Shown here: positions 36,633 through 44,237 of the stretch, piece after piece
Position numbering within the stretch: the stretch's first letter is position 1
How the letters are laid out: each line of letters begins with the position of its first letter
Assembly: GCA_023653095.1 (NCBI GenBank)
Contig: JAMNXP010000005.1
Coordinates: 58,048-122,047 of the forward strand
Reading direction: 5' to 3'
Length of the DNA stretch: 64,000 nt
From: Bacteroidia bacterium
GTDB lineage: Bacteria; Bacteroidota; Bacteroidia; NS11-12g; UBA955
The notes under the pieces: generated by a model
The model's input: the letters and a program-made list of their open reading frames with translations, nothing else
Told to the model about the DNA's origin: nothing
Database searches by the model: none
Made by a program: the position numbers and the translations under genes

Positions 36633-38447
36633 TTAACTCATGGTTTCTAACTTATTGGATGCGCGCTTACGCTCGTTCTCATCCAATAAAATCTTTCTCA
36701 AACGAATGTTTTCAGGGGTTACCTCAACGTACTCATCTCCCTGAATGTATTCCATTGCTTCCTCCAATGAAAACACCTTTGGTGGCGCCAAAACAGTGCT
36801 ATCGTCTTTACCCGCAGCACGGAAGTTGGTCAACTGCTTAGCAGTACATAGGTTCAACACCAGATCTCCTGGCTTGATGTGCTCACCCACAATCTGTCCG
36901 GCATAAATTTCCGAATTCGTAGGAATGAAATAGTTTCCTCTGTCTTTCAACTTGTCCATAGAATAGCCCGTAGAGCTTCCTTTTTCTTTGGATATCAATA
37001 CTCCGTTGATACGACCCGGAATCTCCCCTTTGTAGGGCTCGTAGGCCTTGAATCTATGCGCCATGATCGCCTCCCCTTGAGTAGCGGTCAACAAATTGTT
37101 TCTCAAGCCAATAAGTCCGCGAGAAGGAACCTCAAATTCCAAACGAACCATATCTCCCTTAGGTTCCATGCTGAGCATTTCTCCTTTTCTTTGGGACACG
37201 TATTCAATTACTTTACCTGAGTGTGCATCAGGAACGTCAACGGTCAATATCTCAATAGGCTCACATCTAACTCCGTCGATTTCTTTCAAAATGACGCGGG
37301 GCTGACCCAATTGCAATTCATAACCTTCACGACGCATGGTTTCAACCAATACTCCCAAGTGAAGAATTCCACGTCCAAAAACCAAAAACTGATCGGCAGA
37401 ATTGGTCTCTTGAACTCTCAATGCCAAGTTTTTCTCGGTCTCTTTCATCAAACGTTCACGAATCTTCTGAGAAGTTACGTGCTTACCCTCTTTACCAAAG
37501 AAAGGAGAGTTGTTGATGGCAAAAAGCATACTCATGGTAGGCTCGTCAATCTTCATTTGTGGCAATGCTTCTGGATTTTCAAGATCGCAGATACAATCAC
37601 CAATTTCGAAGTTTTCCAATCCTGTAACCGCACAAATATCACCAGCAGTAACCTCGGTTACTTTGGCTTTACCCAATCCGGTAAAAGTATAAATTTCCTT
37701 GATTTTATGCTTTTCAATACGTCCATCGCGCTTCACCAACGAAACGGGCATGTTCTCTTTCAAATGTCCGCGCTTCAATCTACCAATGGCAATACGACCG
37801 GTAAAGCTAGAATAGTCTAAGCTGGTGATTTGCATTTGGTTAGTGCCTTCCTCTACATGAGGCTCAGGAATTACTTTCACGATGGTATCCATCAAGAAAG
37901 TCAAATCGGGCGTAGGATTTCTAAAATCAGGACCAAACCAACCATTTTTACCAGAACCGAAAACGGTGGTAAAGTCGAGTTGCTCTTCGTTAGCACCTAG
38001 GTTAAAGAACAGGTCGAAGATATCGTCGTGGGTTTTTTCAGGGTCGCAGTTAGGTTTATCCACCTTATTAATAACCACAATGGGCTTCTTACCAAGGGCA
38101 AGGGCTTTTTGCAATACAAAACGGGTTTGGGGCATAGGTCCTTCGAAGGCATCTACAAGAAGAAGCACACCGTCTGCCATATTCAATACACGTTCAACTT
38201 CACCGCCAAAGTCGGCGTGACCAGGGGTATCGATGATATTAATTTTGGTACCTTTCCAGATGACGCTAACATTTTTCGCTAGGATGGTAATTCCGCGTTC
38301 GCGTTCGAGGTCATTATTATCTAGAATAAGTTCGCCGAAGTCTTGATTTTCACGAAATAGTTTGGCTTGGTGGAGCATTTTGTCGACCAGAGTGGTTTTC
38401 CCGTGGTCAACGTGGGCGATGATTGCAATGTTGCGCAGTTGAGACAT
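36633..38447 (-). CDS. typA: Translational GTPase TypA/BipA
   Basis: This 604-residue ribosome-associated GTPase has G1 AHVDHGKTTLVDKML, G2 RERGITI, G3 DTPGHADFGGEVERVL and G4 NKVDKPNCDP. The EF-G-like domains follow, ending in the TypA-specific C-terminal region (KGSSTGYSMDKLKDRGNYFIPTNSEIY). It acts in ribosome assembly and stress adaptation. It is the last core gene before the accessory patch, and a repeat tract begins about 60 bp beyond its start codon. Confidence 0.97.
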   Translation of the reverse strand: MSQLRNIAIIAHVDHGKTTLVDKMLHQAKLFRENQDFGELILDNNDLERERGITILAKNVSVIWKGTKINIIDTPGHADFGGEVERVLNMADGVLLLVDAFEGPMPQTRFVLQKALALGKKPIVVINKVDKPNCDPEKTHDDIFDLFFNLGANEEQLDFTTVFGSGKNGWFGPDFRNPTPDLTFLMDTIVKVIPEPHVEEGTNQMQITSLDYSSFTGRIAIGRLKRGHLKENMPVSLVKRDGRIEKHKIKEIYTFTGLGKAKVTEVTAGDICAVTGLENFEIGDCICDLENPEALPQMKIDEPTMSMLFAINNSPFFGKEGKHVTSQKIRERLMKETEKNLALRVQETNSADQFLVFGRGILHLGVLVETMRREGYELQLGQPRVILKEIDGVRCEPIEILTVDVPDAHSGKVIEYVSQRKGEMLSMEPKGDMVRLEFEVPSRGLIGLRNNLLTATQGEAIMAHRFKAYEPYKGEIPGRINGVLISKEKGSSTGYSMDKLKDRGNYFIPTNSEIYAGQIVGEHIKPGDLVLNLCTAKQLTNFRAAGKDDSTVLAPPKVFSLEEAMEYIQGDEYVEVTPENIRLRKILLDENERKRASNKLETMS

Positions 38448-38509
38448 GTTAAAATTAAAATTGCGCGAATTTCGGTATAATTTATGAATTAATTGTTATG
38501 TTGGGGCGG

Positions 38510-38825
38510 TAATCGGTTTTCGGTGGTCGGTTTTCGGTGGTCGGTTTTCGGTGATCGGTGATCAGCCGACAGACGATTAGTGTAGAGTGTAGAGTGTAGA
38601 GTGTAGAGTGTAGAGGCAGCGGTCAGCTTCGCTTGGCGGTCAGCTCTCAGCGGTCAGCGGTCAGCCGCGGCTTTGCCGCCAGCAGCTCTCAGCCTACAGC
38701 CTTCAGCGGTGGTTCTGACGCCAAGCAGCACCAAAGGTGCCAAGCAGCGCGAAGCGCAAGTCCTAGCGAAGCGCCAGTCATAAAGTCTCCGGCGCAGCCG
38801 TCAACTCTCAATCCTAAACTCTAAG
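38510..38825. repeat. Composite short-repeat tract between typA and a DUF1016 remnant
   Basis: This gene-free stretch of about 350 bp holds GGTCGGTTTTC repeats, five tandem TGTAGAG units (38581-38615), degenerate GCGGTCA heptamers, and the 45-bp unit ccaagcagcgcgaagcgcaagtc shared in reverse with 14.8 kb. It ends in caactctcaatcctaaactct, whose complement encodes the tail of the next ORF. Confidence 0.85.
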
Positions 38826-39672
38826 GTAGCAGCAATCACTCTATTTCTTGCCCGTTTCAATATCAAATATTTCGTGTAGTTTTTGTTGTAAAATTTTCTT
38901 GTCAGGTAGTTTTGTTTTAATTCAGAAACCATTGTTGAAGAAAGGCTTCTACTCATAGCATATTCTACAACTTCACTATCTTTATCCTTGCACAATAGAA
39001 CTCCAATGCTAGGATTTTCATTTGGCTTTTTAAGGTTTCTGTCTAATGCTTCCAAGTAAAAGTTAATCTGACCCAAGTGTTCGGCTTTAAACTTGTCTGC
39101 TTTAAGTTCGAAAGCTACCAAGCATTGAAGCCCACGATGGTAAAAAAGCAGGTCAATATAAAAGTTGCTATTGCCAACTTGTAACTTGTATTCTTCTCTA
39201 AAAAATAAGTAATATTTTCCAAGTTCGAGAATGAAATTTTTCATTTGGCTTACAAGTCCACGCTATAAGTCGGTTTCACTGTGGTGGTCCGGCAAGTTCA
39301 AAAATTCAAACACATAGCTGTCTTTGAAGGTGTTAGAATTGTTTTTATTTCTTTCTCTGCTTGTTTGGTGTAGAAGCTGATTTTAAGTTCGTTTTCGGAA
39401 CGTAAAATTTCAAAATAATGACTCCAACTCAATACGTTAGACAGCGACTCACTTTTTGGGAAAGCCAGGTAAAGTTTTCTCATGTAAAGCAAGTTAGACC
39501 TACTAAATCCCTTCCCATATAATCGTGTAAGGTCCTTTGAAAGCTTCTCAAAAAGGAAACTTCCATATTCTGCCTTTTCCTTGCCTCCTTGCTCAAATTC
39601 AACGATGTTTCTGCCGATTAGCCAATAAGTCTGAACTAAAATAGTATTTACAGATTTAGCAACACGCTGTAA
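38801..39672 (-). pseudogene. Broken DUF1016 (YhcG-type) PDDEXK nuclease gene
   Basis: Two track ORFs are pieces of one DUF1016 gene. The N-terminal piece is open from 39672 and reads VNTILVQTYWLIGRNIVEFE and FSRSNLLYMRKLYLAFP. It then runs through SENELKISFYTKQAEKE, where most of the middle (the NWSVRELKRQ-type region) is missing and the frame shifts. In another frame YVFEFLNLPDHHSETDL can be read, followed by an in-frame stop. The C-terminal nuclease piece resumes at FILELGKYYLFFREE, with FYIDLLFYHRGLQCLVAFELK. The first residues of the family are also missing. The last residues (LEFRIES) come from a short-repeat sequence. The gene is decayed. Confidence 0.85.
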
Positions 39673-39687
39673 CTACCTGGTGAGGCT

Positions 39688-40044
39688 TCACGACTGACGT
39701 TCGACTTCTAAAACCCTTAAAATGTCAGCATAATTCTGAGGCAAATGTTTGGTTGCAATGTCCCAAAGAATTTCATAGTCAATTCCAAAGTACTCGTGTG
39801 ATATTCTATTTCTTAATCTGTACATTTCTTCCCACGGAATATTCGAATATTTATCTTTTAACTGCCGAGGCAAATTTTTACTCGCTTCACCAATAATTTC
39901 GAAATTTCGGATTACTGCATCAACAGTCTTATAGTCCCACTTGAAATGTTGAAAGTCTAGTCCCTCAATGTATTCCTGAACTCTTGCCATAGACAATTGC
40001 ATGTCTTCCAAATAAAGAATTGGATCTCTTTCGCTCGGTTTCAA
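39688..40044 (-). CDS. HEPN-domain protein, HepT-like (DUF86) toxin
   Basis: This 118-residue HEPN protein keeps the RNase-type motif Rx4-6H as RNRISHEYFG near residue 80, together with MARVQEYIEG and IRNFEIIGEASKNLP, typical of HepT. In studied pairs HepT is a toxin neutralised when the MntA nucleotidyltransferase adds AMP near this motif. It starts four bases inside the end of the MntA-like gene at 40041-40331, so the pair is translationally coupled and looks intact. Confidence 0.88.
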   Translation of the reverse strand: MKPSERDPILYLEDMQLSMARVQEYIEGLDFQHFKWDYKTVDAVIRNFEIIGEASKNLPRQLKDKYSNIPWEEMYRLRNRISHEYFGIDYEILWDIATKHLPQNYADILRVLEVERQS

Positions 40045-40331
40045 ATGTAGTGGACTTGGTTTAAAATAGGATCTTTGATTCTTTCTTTAAGAGCATTTTT
40101 TGTTACGAGGTCAATTGGGATTCCAAATGATTGTTCCAGAAAACGTTCAAGTGTAAAGAACTCCCAGCCGATTGGCTCTGAAAATTCAACAAGTATATCT
40201 AGGTCGCTACTTTCGTTTTGTTTATCATTTGCGAATGAGCCGAAATAGCCAATTTGACTAACGTGAAACTTGTAAGTAAGTTCCGGCTTTATTTGCCTTA
40301 ATTTAGTTTCTATTTCTGCTCTGGTCAACAT
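40041..40331 (-). CDS. MntA-like minimal nucleotidyltransferase (antitoxin)
   Basis: This 96-residue protein has the nucleotidyltransferase signature GSX10DXD (GSFANDKQNESSDLD) near residue 31 and the third acidic position in PIDLV. It is the partner of the HepT-like gene immediately downstream, with a 4-bp overlap. The 5' end overlaps by 29 bp the truncated HEPN remnant of the upstream module, suggesting that the two modules were joined by a deletion. Confidence 0.88.
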   Translation of the reverse strand: MLTRAEIETKLRQIKPELTYKFHVSQIGYFGSFANDKQNESSDLDILVEFSEPIGWEFFTLERFLEQSFGIPIDLVTKNALKERIKDPILNQVHYI

Positions 40332-40521
40332 ATATGCAATTTATGAAATTTTCTTGGATTACATTCTTAAGTTTATAGTCCATTTGCCGTGAACAAGCAA
40401 ATCTCATCATTGAATTGTTCAGAAATGCTTCATAATCAGTGTCGATTAAATAGGATTCTATTTCGACAATTGCATCAAGAATATGTTTCAACCGAGCATT
40501 GTCTCCCAATCTACCGCGCAT
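40303..40521 (-). pseudogene. Truncated HepT-like HEPN remnant
   Basis: This 72-residue ORF begins like HepT (RLKHILDAIVEIESYLIDTDYEAFLNNSMMRFACSRQ). It then departs from the family where an EIIGEA-type helix is expected and ends in an unrelated tail overlapping the next gene. The catalytic Rx4-6H motif is lost, so it cannot act as an RNase toxin. It overlaps the upstream MntA-like gene by 11 bp. Confidence 0.7.
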
Positions 40522-40804
40522 AAATTAGCTTCTTTTCGTTGTCAACTATTGGCTTAATGTATTTTGACAGGCTGTTAGAAGAGACTAAGTCTACTTTCTT
40601 TTTAAGAATTCGCTCAAGATCTATCTGCATTTGAACGAAACCCAAACCGATCCTTTGAGAATAATCTAATTCGACTAAAATATCAATATCGCTTTGGTTG
40701 TCAGATTGTCCCCTAACATAAGAGCCAAATAAATATGCTTTAAGAACTGGTCGAGTTCTAAAGTACTCTTTGATGGCTTCTAAAGTTGGGTTGTCCAAAT
40801 ACAT
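40511..40804 (-). CDS. MntA-like minimal nucleotidyltransferase (first module)
   Basis: This 97-residue nucleotidyltransferase keeps GSYVRGQSDNQSDID (GSX10DXD) and KVDLV. It has lost its full-length HEPN partner (only the truncated remnant at 40303-40521 follows). It may therefore be an orphan antitoxin, or it may act on the HEPN protein of the second module. The second possibility is inference. It is not closely identical to the other MntA copy, so the two modules are not a recent duplication. Confidence 0.85.
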   Translation of the reverse strand: MYLDNPTLEAIKEYFRTRPVLKAYLFGSYVRGQSDNQSDIDILVELDYSQRIGLGFVQMQIDLERILKKKVDLVSSNSLSKYIKPIVDNEKKLIYAR

Positions 40805-40835
40805 AACACAAAAATAAGGTTTTCAACCATCTTTT

Positions 40836-40868
40836 TAGTTGGCCCTCAACTCTCAACCCTAAACTCTA
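40836..40868. repeat. Short-repeat segment (CTCAACC/CTAAACT)
   Basis: The segment ccctcaactctcaaccctaaactcta has the same family as the tracts at 38.8 and 60.6 kb. It overlaps the 3' end of the ADP-ribosylglycohydrolase gene. Confidence 0.6.
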
Positions 40869-41808
40869 TGCGCTCTGCGAGATTCACAATGTCTTCTGAA
40901 CGGGCGAGTTGCGATAACCAATGGGCGGGAATGGAGCTGAGGGGGTAAAAAAGTCCTGCAATTCCCCCGGTAACACATCCCACGGTATCGGTATCATCGC
41001 CGAGGTTCACCGCCTTGAGAACGGCATCCGAAAAGTTGGAGGTGTTCAGGAAGCACCACATGCTGGCTTCGAGAGTGTCAATCACAAATCCGGTGCTTTT
41101 TATTTCGGGGGACGCTAAACTGTCGAAATCTGCTGAAAGTAGCCGCTCGAAATAGGGCATGGTGCCTTCATCAGGGGATATGGTAGAGAGGAAATTCGTG
41201 AAGTTCAGGATGTGATTTTGGAATGCCTCTTCCTTGGTTTTGGCTTGGATGAGTTCGCGGGCGAATTCGGTGTAATAAAAGCAACTGATATAGGATAAGG
41301 CATGCGCATGAGTGATTTTGGACACTTCCGTGGTGATGCGAAAGCGCTCGTGGATGGGCAGATTGGCGGTGTAAAATGCTAAGGGCAAAGTACGCATGAG
41401 GGAACCATTTCCGTTGCTGTTGATGGTGTATTTGCCGCTAAATTTTGGTGAATGGCCATCGGCGAGTTTTTCCATGACTTCTTGGGTTGTAAGTCCAATA
41501 TCGAAAATGCTACCTCGTGCCGTCCAGAATCGCTCCTTGTACCATTTAAGAAAATAATGAGCTGTACGATCTAATTCATATCCTTCAATCAAACTTTCGG
41601 CAAGGCAAAACGCCATCGATGCATCGTCGGAAAAGGTACCTGGCACCTGCGAATGCGTTCCAAATCCCATAAAATCTGTCACCGGATGTTCAATCAGGTA
41701 TTCTCTTGGCTTAAACTCCACCGGAACCCCCATCGCATCACCAATGGCTAGGCCTAGGAAGGCAGATTTAATGGTGTTGGTGGCAATGATAATAGGAGCG
41801 TGAGGCAT
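40846..41808 (-). CDS. ADP-ribosylglycohydrolase family protein
   Basis: This 320-residue protein of the DraG/ARH fold removes ADP-ribose from proteins or nucleic acids. The metal ligands lie in AIGDAMGVPVEF, FSDDASMAF and LGDDTDTVGCVTGGIAGLFY. These are the three acidic clusters of the family, although Ala replaces the usual Thr in the second. The last residues (IEFRVES) are encoded by a repeat-tract sequence, suggesting that the original C-terminus was replaced. It sits beside toxin-antitoxin genes, consistent with a role in reversing toxic ADP-ribosylation (inference). Confidence 0.88.
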   Translation of the reverse strand: MPHAPIIIATNTIKSAFLGLAIGDAMGVPVEFKPREYLIEHPVTDFMGFGTHSQVPGTFSDDASMAFCLAESLIEGYELDRTAHYFLKWYKERFWTARGSIFDIGLTTQEVMEKLADGHSPKFSGKYTINSNGNGSLMRTLPLAFYTANLPIHERFRITTEVSKITHAHALSYISCFYYTEFARELIQAKTKEEAFQNHILNFTNFLSTISPDEGTMPYFERLLSADFDSLASPEIKSTGFVIDTLEASMWCFLNTSNFSDAVLKAVNLGDDTDTVGCVTGGIAGLFYPLSSIPAHWLSQLARSEDIVNLAERIEFRVES

Positions 41809-41876
41809 TTATTGGTTTTTTTGAAACTAATTTGGAGTAGTCTTGCGACTTGAAAAACGACTTGTTTATTTTGGAA

Positions 41877-42365
41877 TTAGAATTTGGAAAAATCTACAGT
41901 GCCTTCCATGTAACCTTTGTAAATAATTAAATCTAAATTCTCAGTGATCATTTTTAGCACAAATACAACTCCTTGGGGTTTATATATTTTAATTACTTGT
42001 ACTTTAGCCGTGCCTTTTTTGCCATCATAAGTGTTAATATACCTCCAATTAAAGTAAAAAACATCTGCCTCATAAGTTTCATATGTTTCTCTGTTTGTGT
42101 GACTTTTGATTGAATACATAGGGCCATAACTCTGAGATCTTGATTTTGGCCAAATATTTGCCATGTAAATTGAGCCCTTTCTGTCGCTTTTGTAAAATGC
42201 TGTATAGGCATTATTCTCAATTAGAGTGGGTGTAATATCTATTCCATTTTTAGTTGCATCAGTAATAATAAATTTCGCAATAATTTCTTGGCCTTTACCT
42301 TGGCCAAGCGAATTGTTAATTGAAGTAATTTGAAGAATTAATAATATTACATTACGAAAATTCAT
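41877..42365 (-). CDS. Hypothetical exported protein, last gene of the chaperone-kinase cluster
   Basis: I do not recognise this 162-residue protein. It has a hydrophobic N-terminus (about residues 5-20, ending SLGQ) consistent with a signal peptide, then a basic, Tyr-rich domain with mixed strands (KAQVIKIYKPQ-like VQVIKIYKPQGVVFVLKMI). It lies about 55 bp beyond the tail of the SH3 pseudogene and has the same AT-rich composition as the rest of the cluster. It may be a periplasmic accessory protein. Confidence 0.6.
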   Translation of the reverse strand: MNFRNVILLILQITSINNSLGQGKGQEIIAKFIITDATKNGIDITPTLIENNAYTAFYKSDRKGSIYMANIWPKSRSQSYGPMYSIKSHTNRETYETYEADVFYFNWRYINTYDGKKGTAKVQVIKIYKPQGVVFVLKMITENLDLIIYKGYMEGTVDFSKF

Positions 42366-42419
42366 TTATTTACGCATTTTTAAGCTGTGAAAATATACTA
42401 TTGAGCTATTTATGTAATT

Positions 42420-42518
42420 TTAAAAATAGGATTTTACTAACCAACCAGCTACATAACCGTATTTAGTCTCAAGCTGATAATTGTAATTGTTAAAATGGCT
42501 GTAACTTACATAATACTA
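42420..42518 (-). pseudogene. Detached 3' end of the SH3-domain gene (after in-frame TAG)
   Basis: Directly after the TAG at 42516-42518 the same frame continues YYVSYSHFNNYNY and TKYGYVAGWLVKSYF to a TAA at 42420. This is the expected second half of a bacterial SH3 domain, including the GW strand. The TAG stands where SH3_3 domains have Trp (sgdW), so a single TGG to TAG change is likely. Confidence 0.75.
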
Positions 42519-42932
42519 ATCCCCAGATCGCTCAATAATAGTTAAACCTTCAAATGAAGAAACAGAATTTAAGATTGAGTAATTGGTTCCTGGACCCGAC
42601 CTTACGTTGATGGTAGATTTTGCATATACAAGTTGACCTCTACTATAAGATTGAATATATCGATAGTTTGATCTATTTCGAGTGCTAGGATAACTGTAAT
42701 TATAGTTATAAGAATTTCTTTCGGTTTTTGAGTATGTCTGATTTTCATAGCCCCATCTTACCCCGCAGTGTGGGCAATACATGCCAATTGTGGAATTTGA
42801 TGAAACACTGCCGCGGCATGACCCGCAGGACTTACTAGTTGTTGTGTAGGTGCTTTGGCTAAATGCTTTTTGGGATGCGGAGAAAAACAATGCGACAAAA
42901 AGCAGTAGAAATATATTTTTTAAATATATCAT
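42516..42932 (-). CDS. Exported zinc-ribbon/SH3 protein, C-terminus cut by an in-frame stop
   Basis: This 138-residue product has a signal peptide (about 1-25), a possible zinc ribbon made of two CxxC pairs (SCGSCRG and YCPHCGVRWG), a Tyr/Ser/Asn-rich linker, and the first half of an SH3_3 domain (AKSTINVRSGPGTNYSILNSV). The ORF stops at TAG within the SH3 domain, and the rest of the domain follows in frame to 42420. So the protein is either truncated or made by stop read-through. It starts 6 bp after the larger SH3 gene. Confidence 0.7.
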   Translation of the reverse strand: MIYLKNIFLLLFVALFFSASQKAFSQSTYTTTSKSCGSCRGSVSSNSTIGMYCPHCGVRWGYENQTYSKTERNSYNYNYSYPSTRNRSNYRYIQSYSRGQLVYAKSTINVRSGPGTNYSILNSVSSFEGLTIIERSGD

Positions 42933-42938
42933 TTTTAA

Positions 42939-43724
42939 TTATTTATTGAATTCGGCTTCCGAAATTACATCCGTATCTAAATGATTGCCAATGCTATTAA
43001 TAACACTGAGTGAAAGTGAGTAGGAGGGAAAAGAAGTGACCTTGTTCTCTTTGCCATATTCATATTCAGTTGAATATTTTTTTCTAAAATCTAGTTCTTG
43101 TTCACCAATTTCATATTGGGCATTTTTCATGAATTTAACATGGCAATTGCCGTAATATATCTTTTTGCGATAATCATTGCCGTAGGCGATTTTTAAATAA
43201 TAAATACCTTCAGGTATGTTTTGCATGTTGTATGAGTCTCCAGATCTTATATACGCAATTCGTATACAGACATCTGATTGATTATAGAGCTTTACGATAC
43301 AGTCTGTATTGCCATGAACATTGATTTCCAGTTTGTTTTTCATGGAATAATCGTACAATGGTGAAATGTTAGAACAATCTGGCATACTTCCTGTATAACT
43401 GGTTGTTTTATTCCATCCCTCAGCTGGACGCAAATCAAGGAATTGCCCAATTATCCAGCCATCGGATCTGAAATTTCCATTGTTATCTTCAAAGTCTACA
43501 GGATACCAATTTCTATTCTTTTCATCTTTTTCGGCTTGGCCAGTAATTTCAACTTTAGTGCCTTTTTTTAAACTACAAATGGACTCATTAGAAACACTTG
43601 GACCATACCTAACATTAACAGTGGGACTATTGACATAAGCAGTTGTTGGTGCTTGCGAAAATGCGGTATTGGCAATAATGAATAGTGCCAATTTTACGAT
43701 AATTAGGGTTGTTTTTGATGACAT
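42939..43724 (-). CDS. Exported SH3-domain protein with a C-terminal beta domain
   Basis: This 261-residue protein has a signal peptide (1-23), an SH3_3 domain (about 28-95: VNSPTVNVRYGPSVSNESICSL to WYPVDF and DGWIIGQFL), and a second domain (about 125-260). The second domain has AYIRSGDSYNMQNIPEGIYYLKIAYG and ends SIGNHLDTDVISEAEF. This domain recurs in the lipoprotein-like product at 47584-48234 (AYISSGDQYTFSFPDGTYQAFFYYG). It is probably periplasmic and may sense or bind the cell wall. Spacing to its neighbours is 6 and 12 bp, so it is an operon member. Confidence 0.72.
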   Translation of the reverse strand: MSSKTTLIIVKLALFIIANTAFSQAPTTAYVNSPTVNVRYGPSVSNESICSLKKGTKVEITGQAEKDEKNRNWYPVDFEDNNGNFRSDGWIIGQFLDLRPAEGWNKTTSYTGSMPDCSNISPLYDYSMKNKLEINVHGNTDCIVKLYNQSDVCIRIAYIRSGDSYNMQNIPEGIYYLKIAYGNDYRKKIYYGNCHVKFMKNAQYEIGEQELDFRKKYSTEYEYGKENKVTSFPSYSLSLSVINSIGNHLDTDVISEAEFNK

Positions 43725-43736
43725 AATTTCAACTAT

Positions 43737-44225
43737 TTAAAATATCCTGAACTCAGGAATAGAATGTGAATTGAAGAAATCACTCTGAATTGTACTTAAA
43801 TAAGTTGGGCTGATAATGTCGTCTTCTAGATATTCTTCAAAATCAGGATGAACATTCATAATCAAGTCATTGCTTATTTTCAACTTGCTCTTGATTACTT
43901 TGAAAAACTTTATTTCACTGTATTCAATTTTATCATCTGCCTTGATGGTATCAATAGCAGTTTCGATGATTTTAAGTTCCTCTGCTTCAGAGAGGTCAGC
44001 ATTGGTTAAGTCTTGGAAATACATCTTCAAAAATCCATGACCTTCGTTATTGATCGAAACAACCATTGTTGTTAATTCTTCATTTAGATTGATGTCGCCA
44101 AAAATTTGCTTTTCGGAGTGCATTTTTCTGATCATTTCAATTTCTTTATTGTCAATTTCACCGTCACACGCCATGCAGGAAAATGCAGTTTTTAGTAGTA
44201 ATTGATTAAAACTTTCTTGTTCCAT
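43737..44225 (-). CDS. TerB-like protein
   Basis: This is a 162-residue soluble, acidic helical protein. Residues 8-36 (LLKTAFSCMACDGEIDNKEIEMIRKMH) resemble the first half of TerB (tellurite resistance B) domains, with the conserved acidic DGEID. A second, related half lies at about 85-120 (IIETAIDTIKADDKIEYSEIKFFKVI). TerB domains are proposed metal-binding adaptors in stress and conflict systems and are often found near kinases. It starts 12 bp after the kinase-AAA gene, consistent with a shared complex (inference). Confidence 0.7.
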   Translation of the reverse strand: MEQESFNQLLLKTAFSCMACDGEIDNKEIEMIRKMHSEKQIFGDINLNEELTTMVVSINNEGHGFLKMYFQDLTNADLSEAEELKIIETAIDTIKADDKIEYSEIKFFKVIKSKLKISNDLIMNVHPDFEEYLEDDIISPTYLSTIQSDFFNSHSIPEFRIF

Positions 44226-44237
44226 AATTTTAATATT

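Noticed and set aside
39298-39492. 64-residue ORF as an independent gene
   Set aside because: It is the middle of a DUF1016 domain whose upstream part continues in frame to 39672. It is part of the pseudogene.
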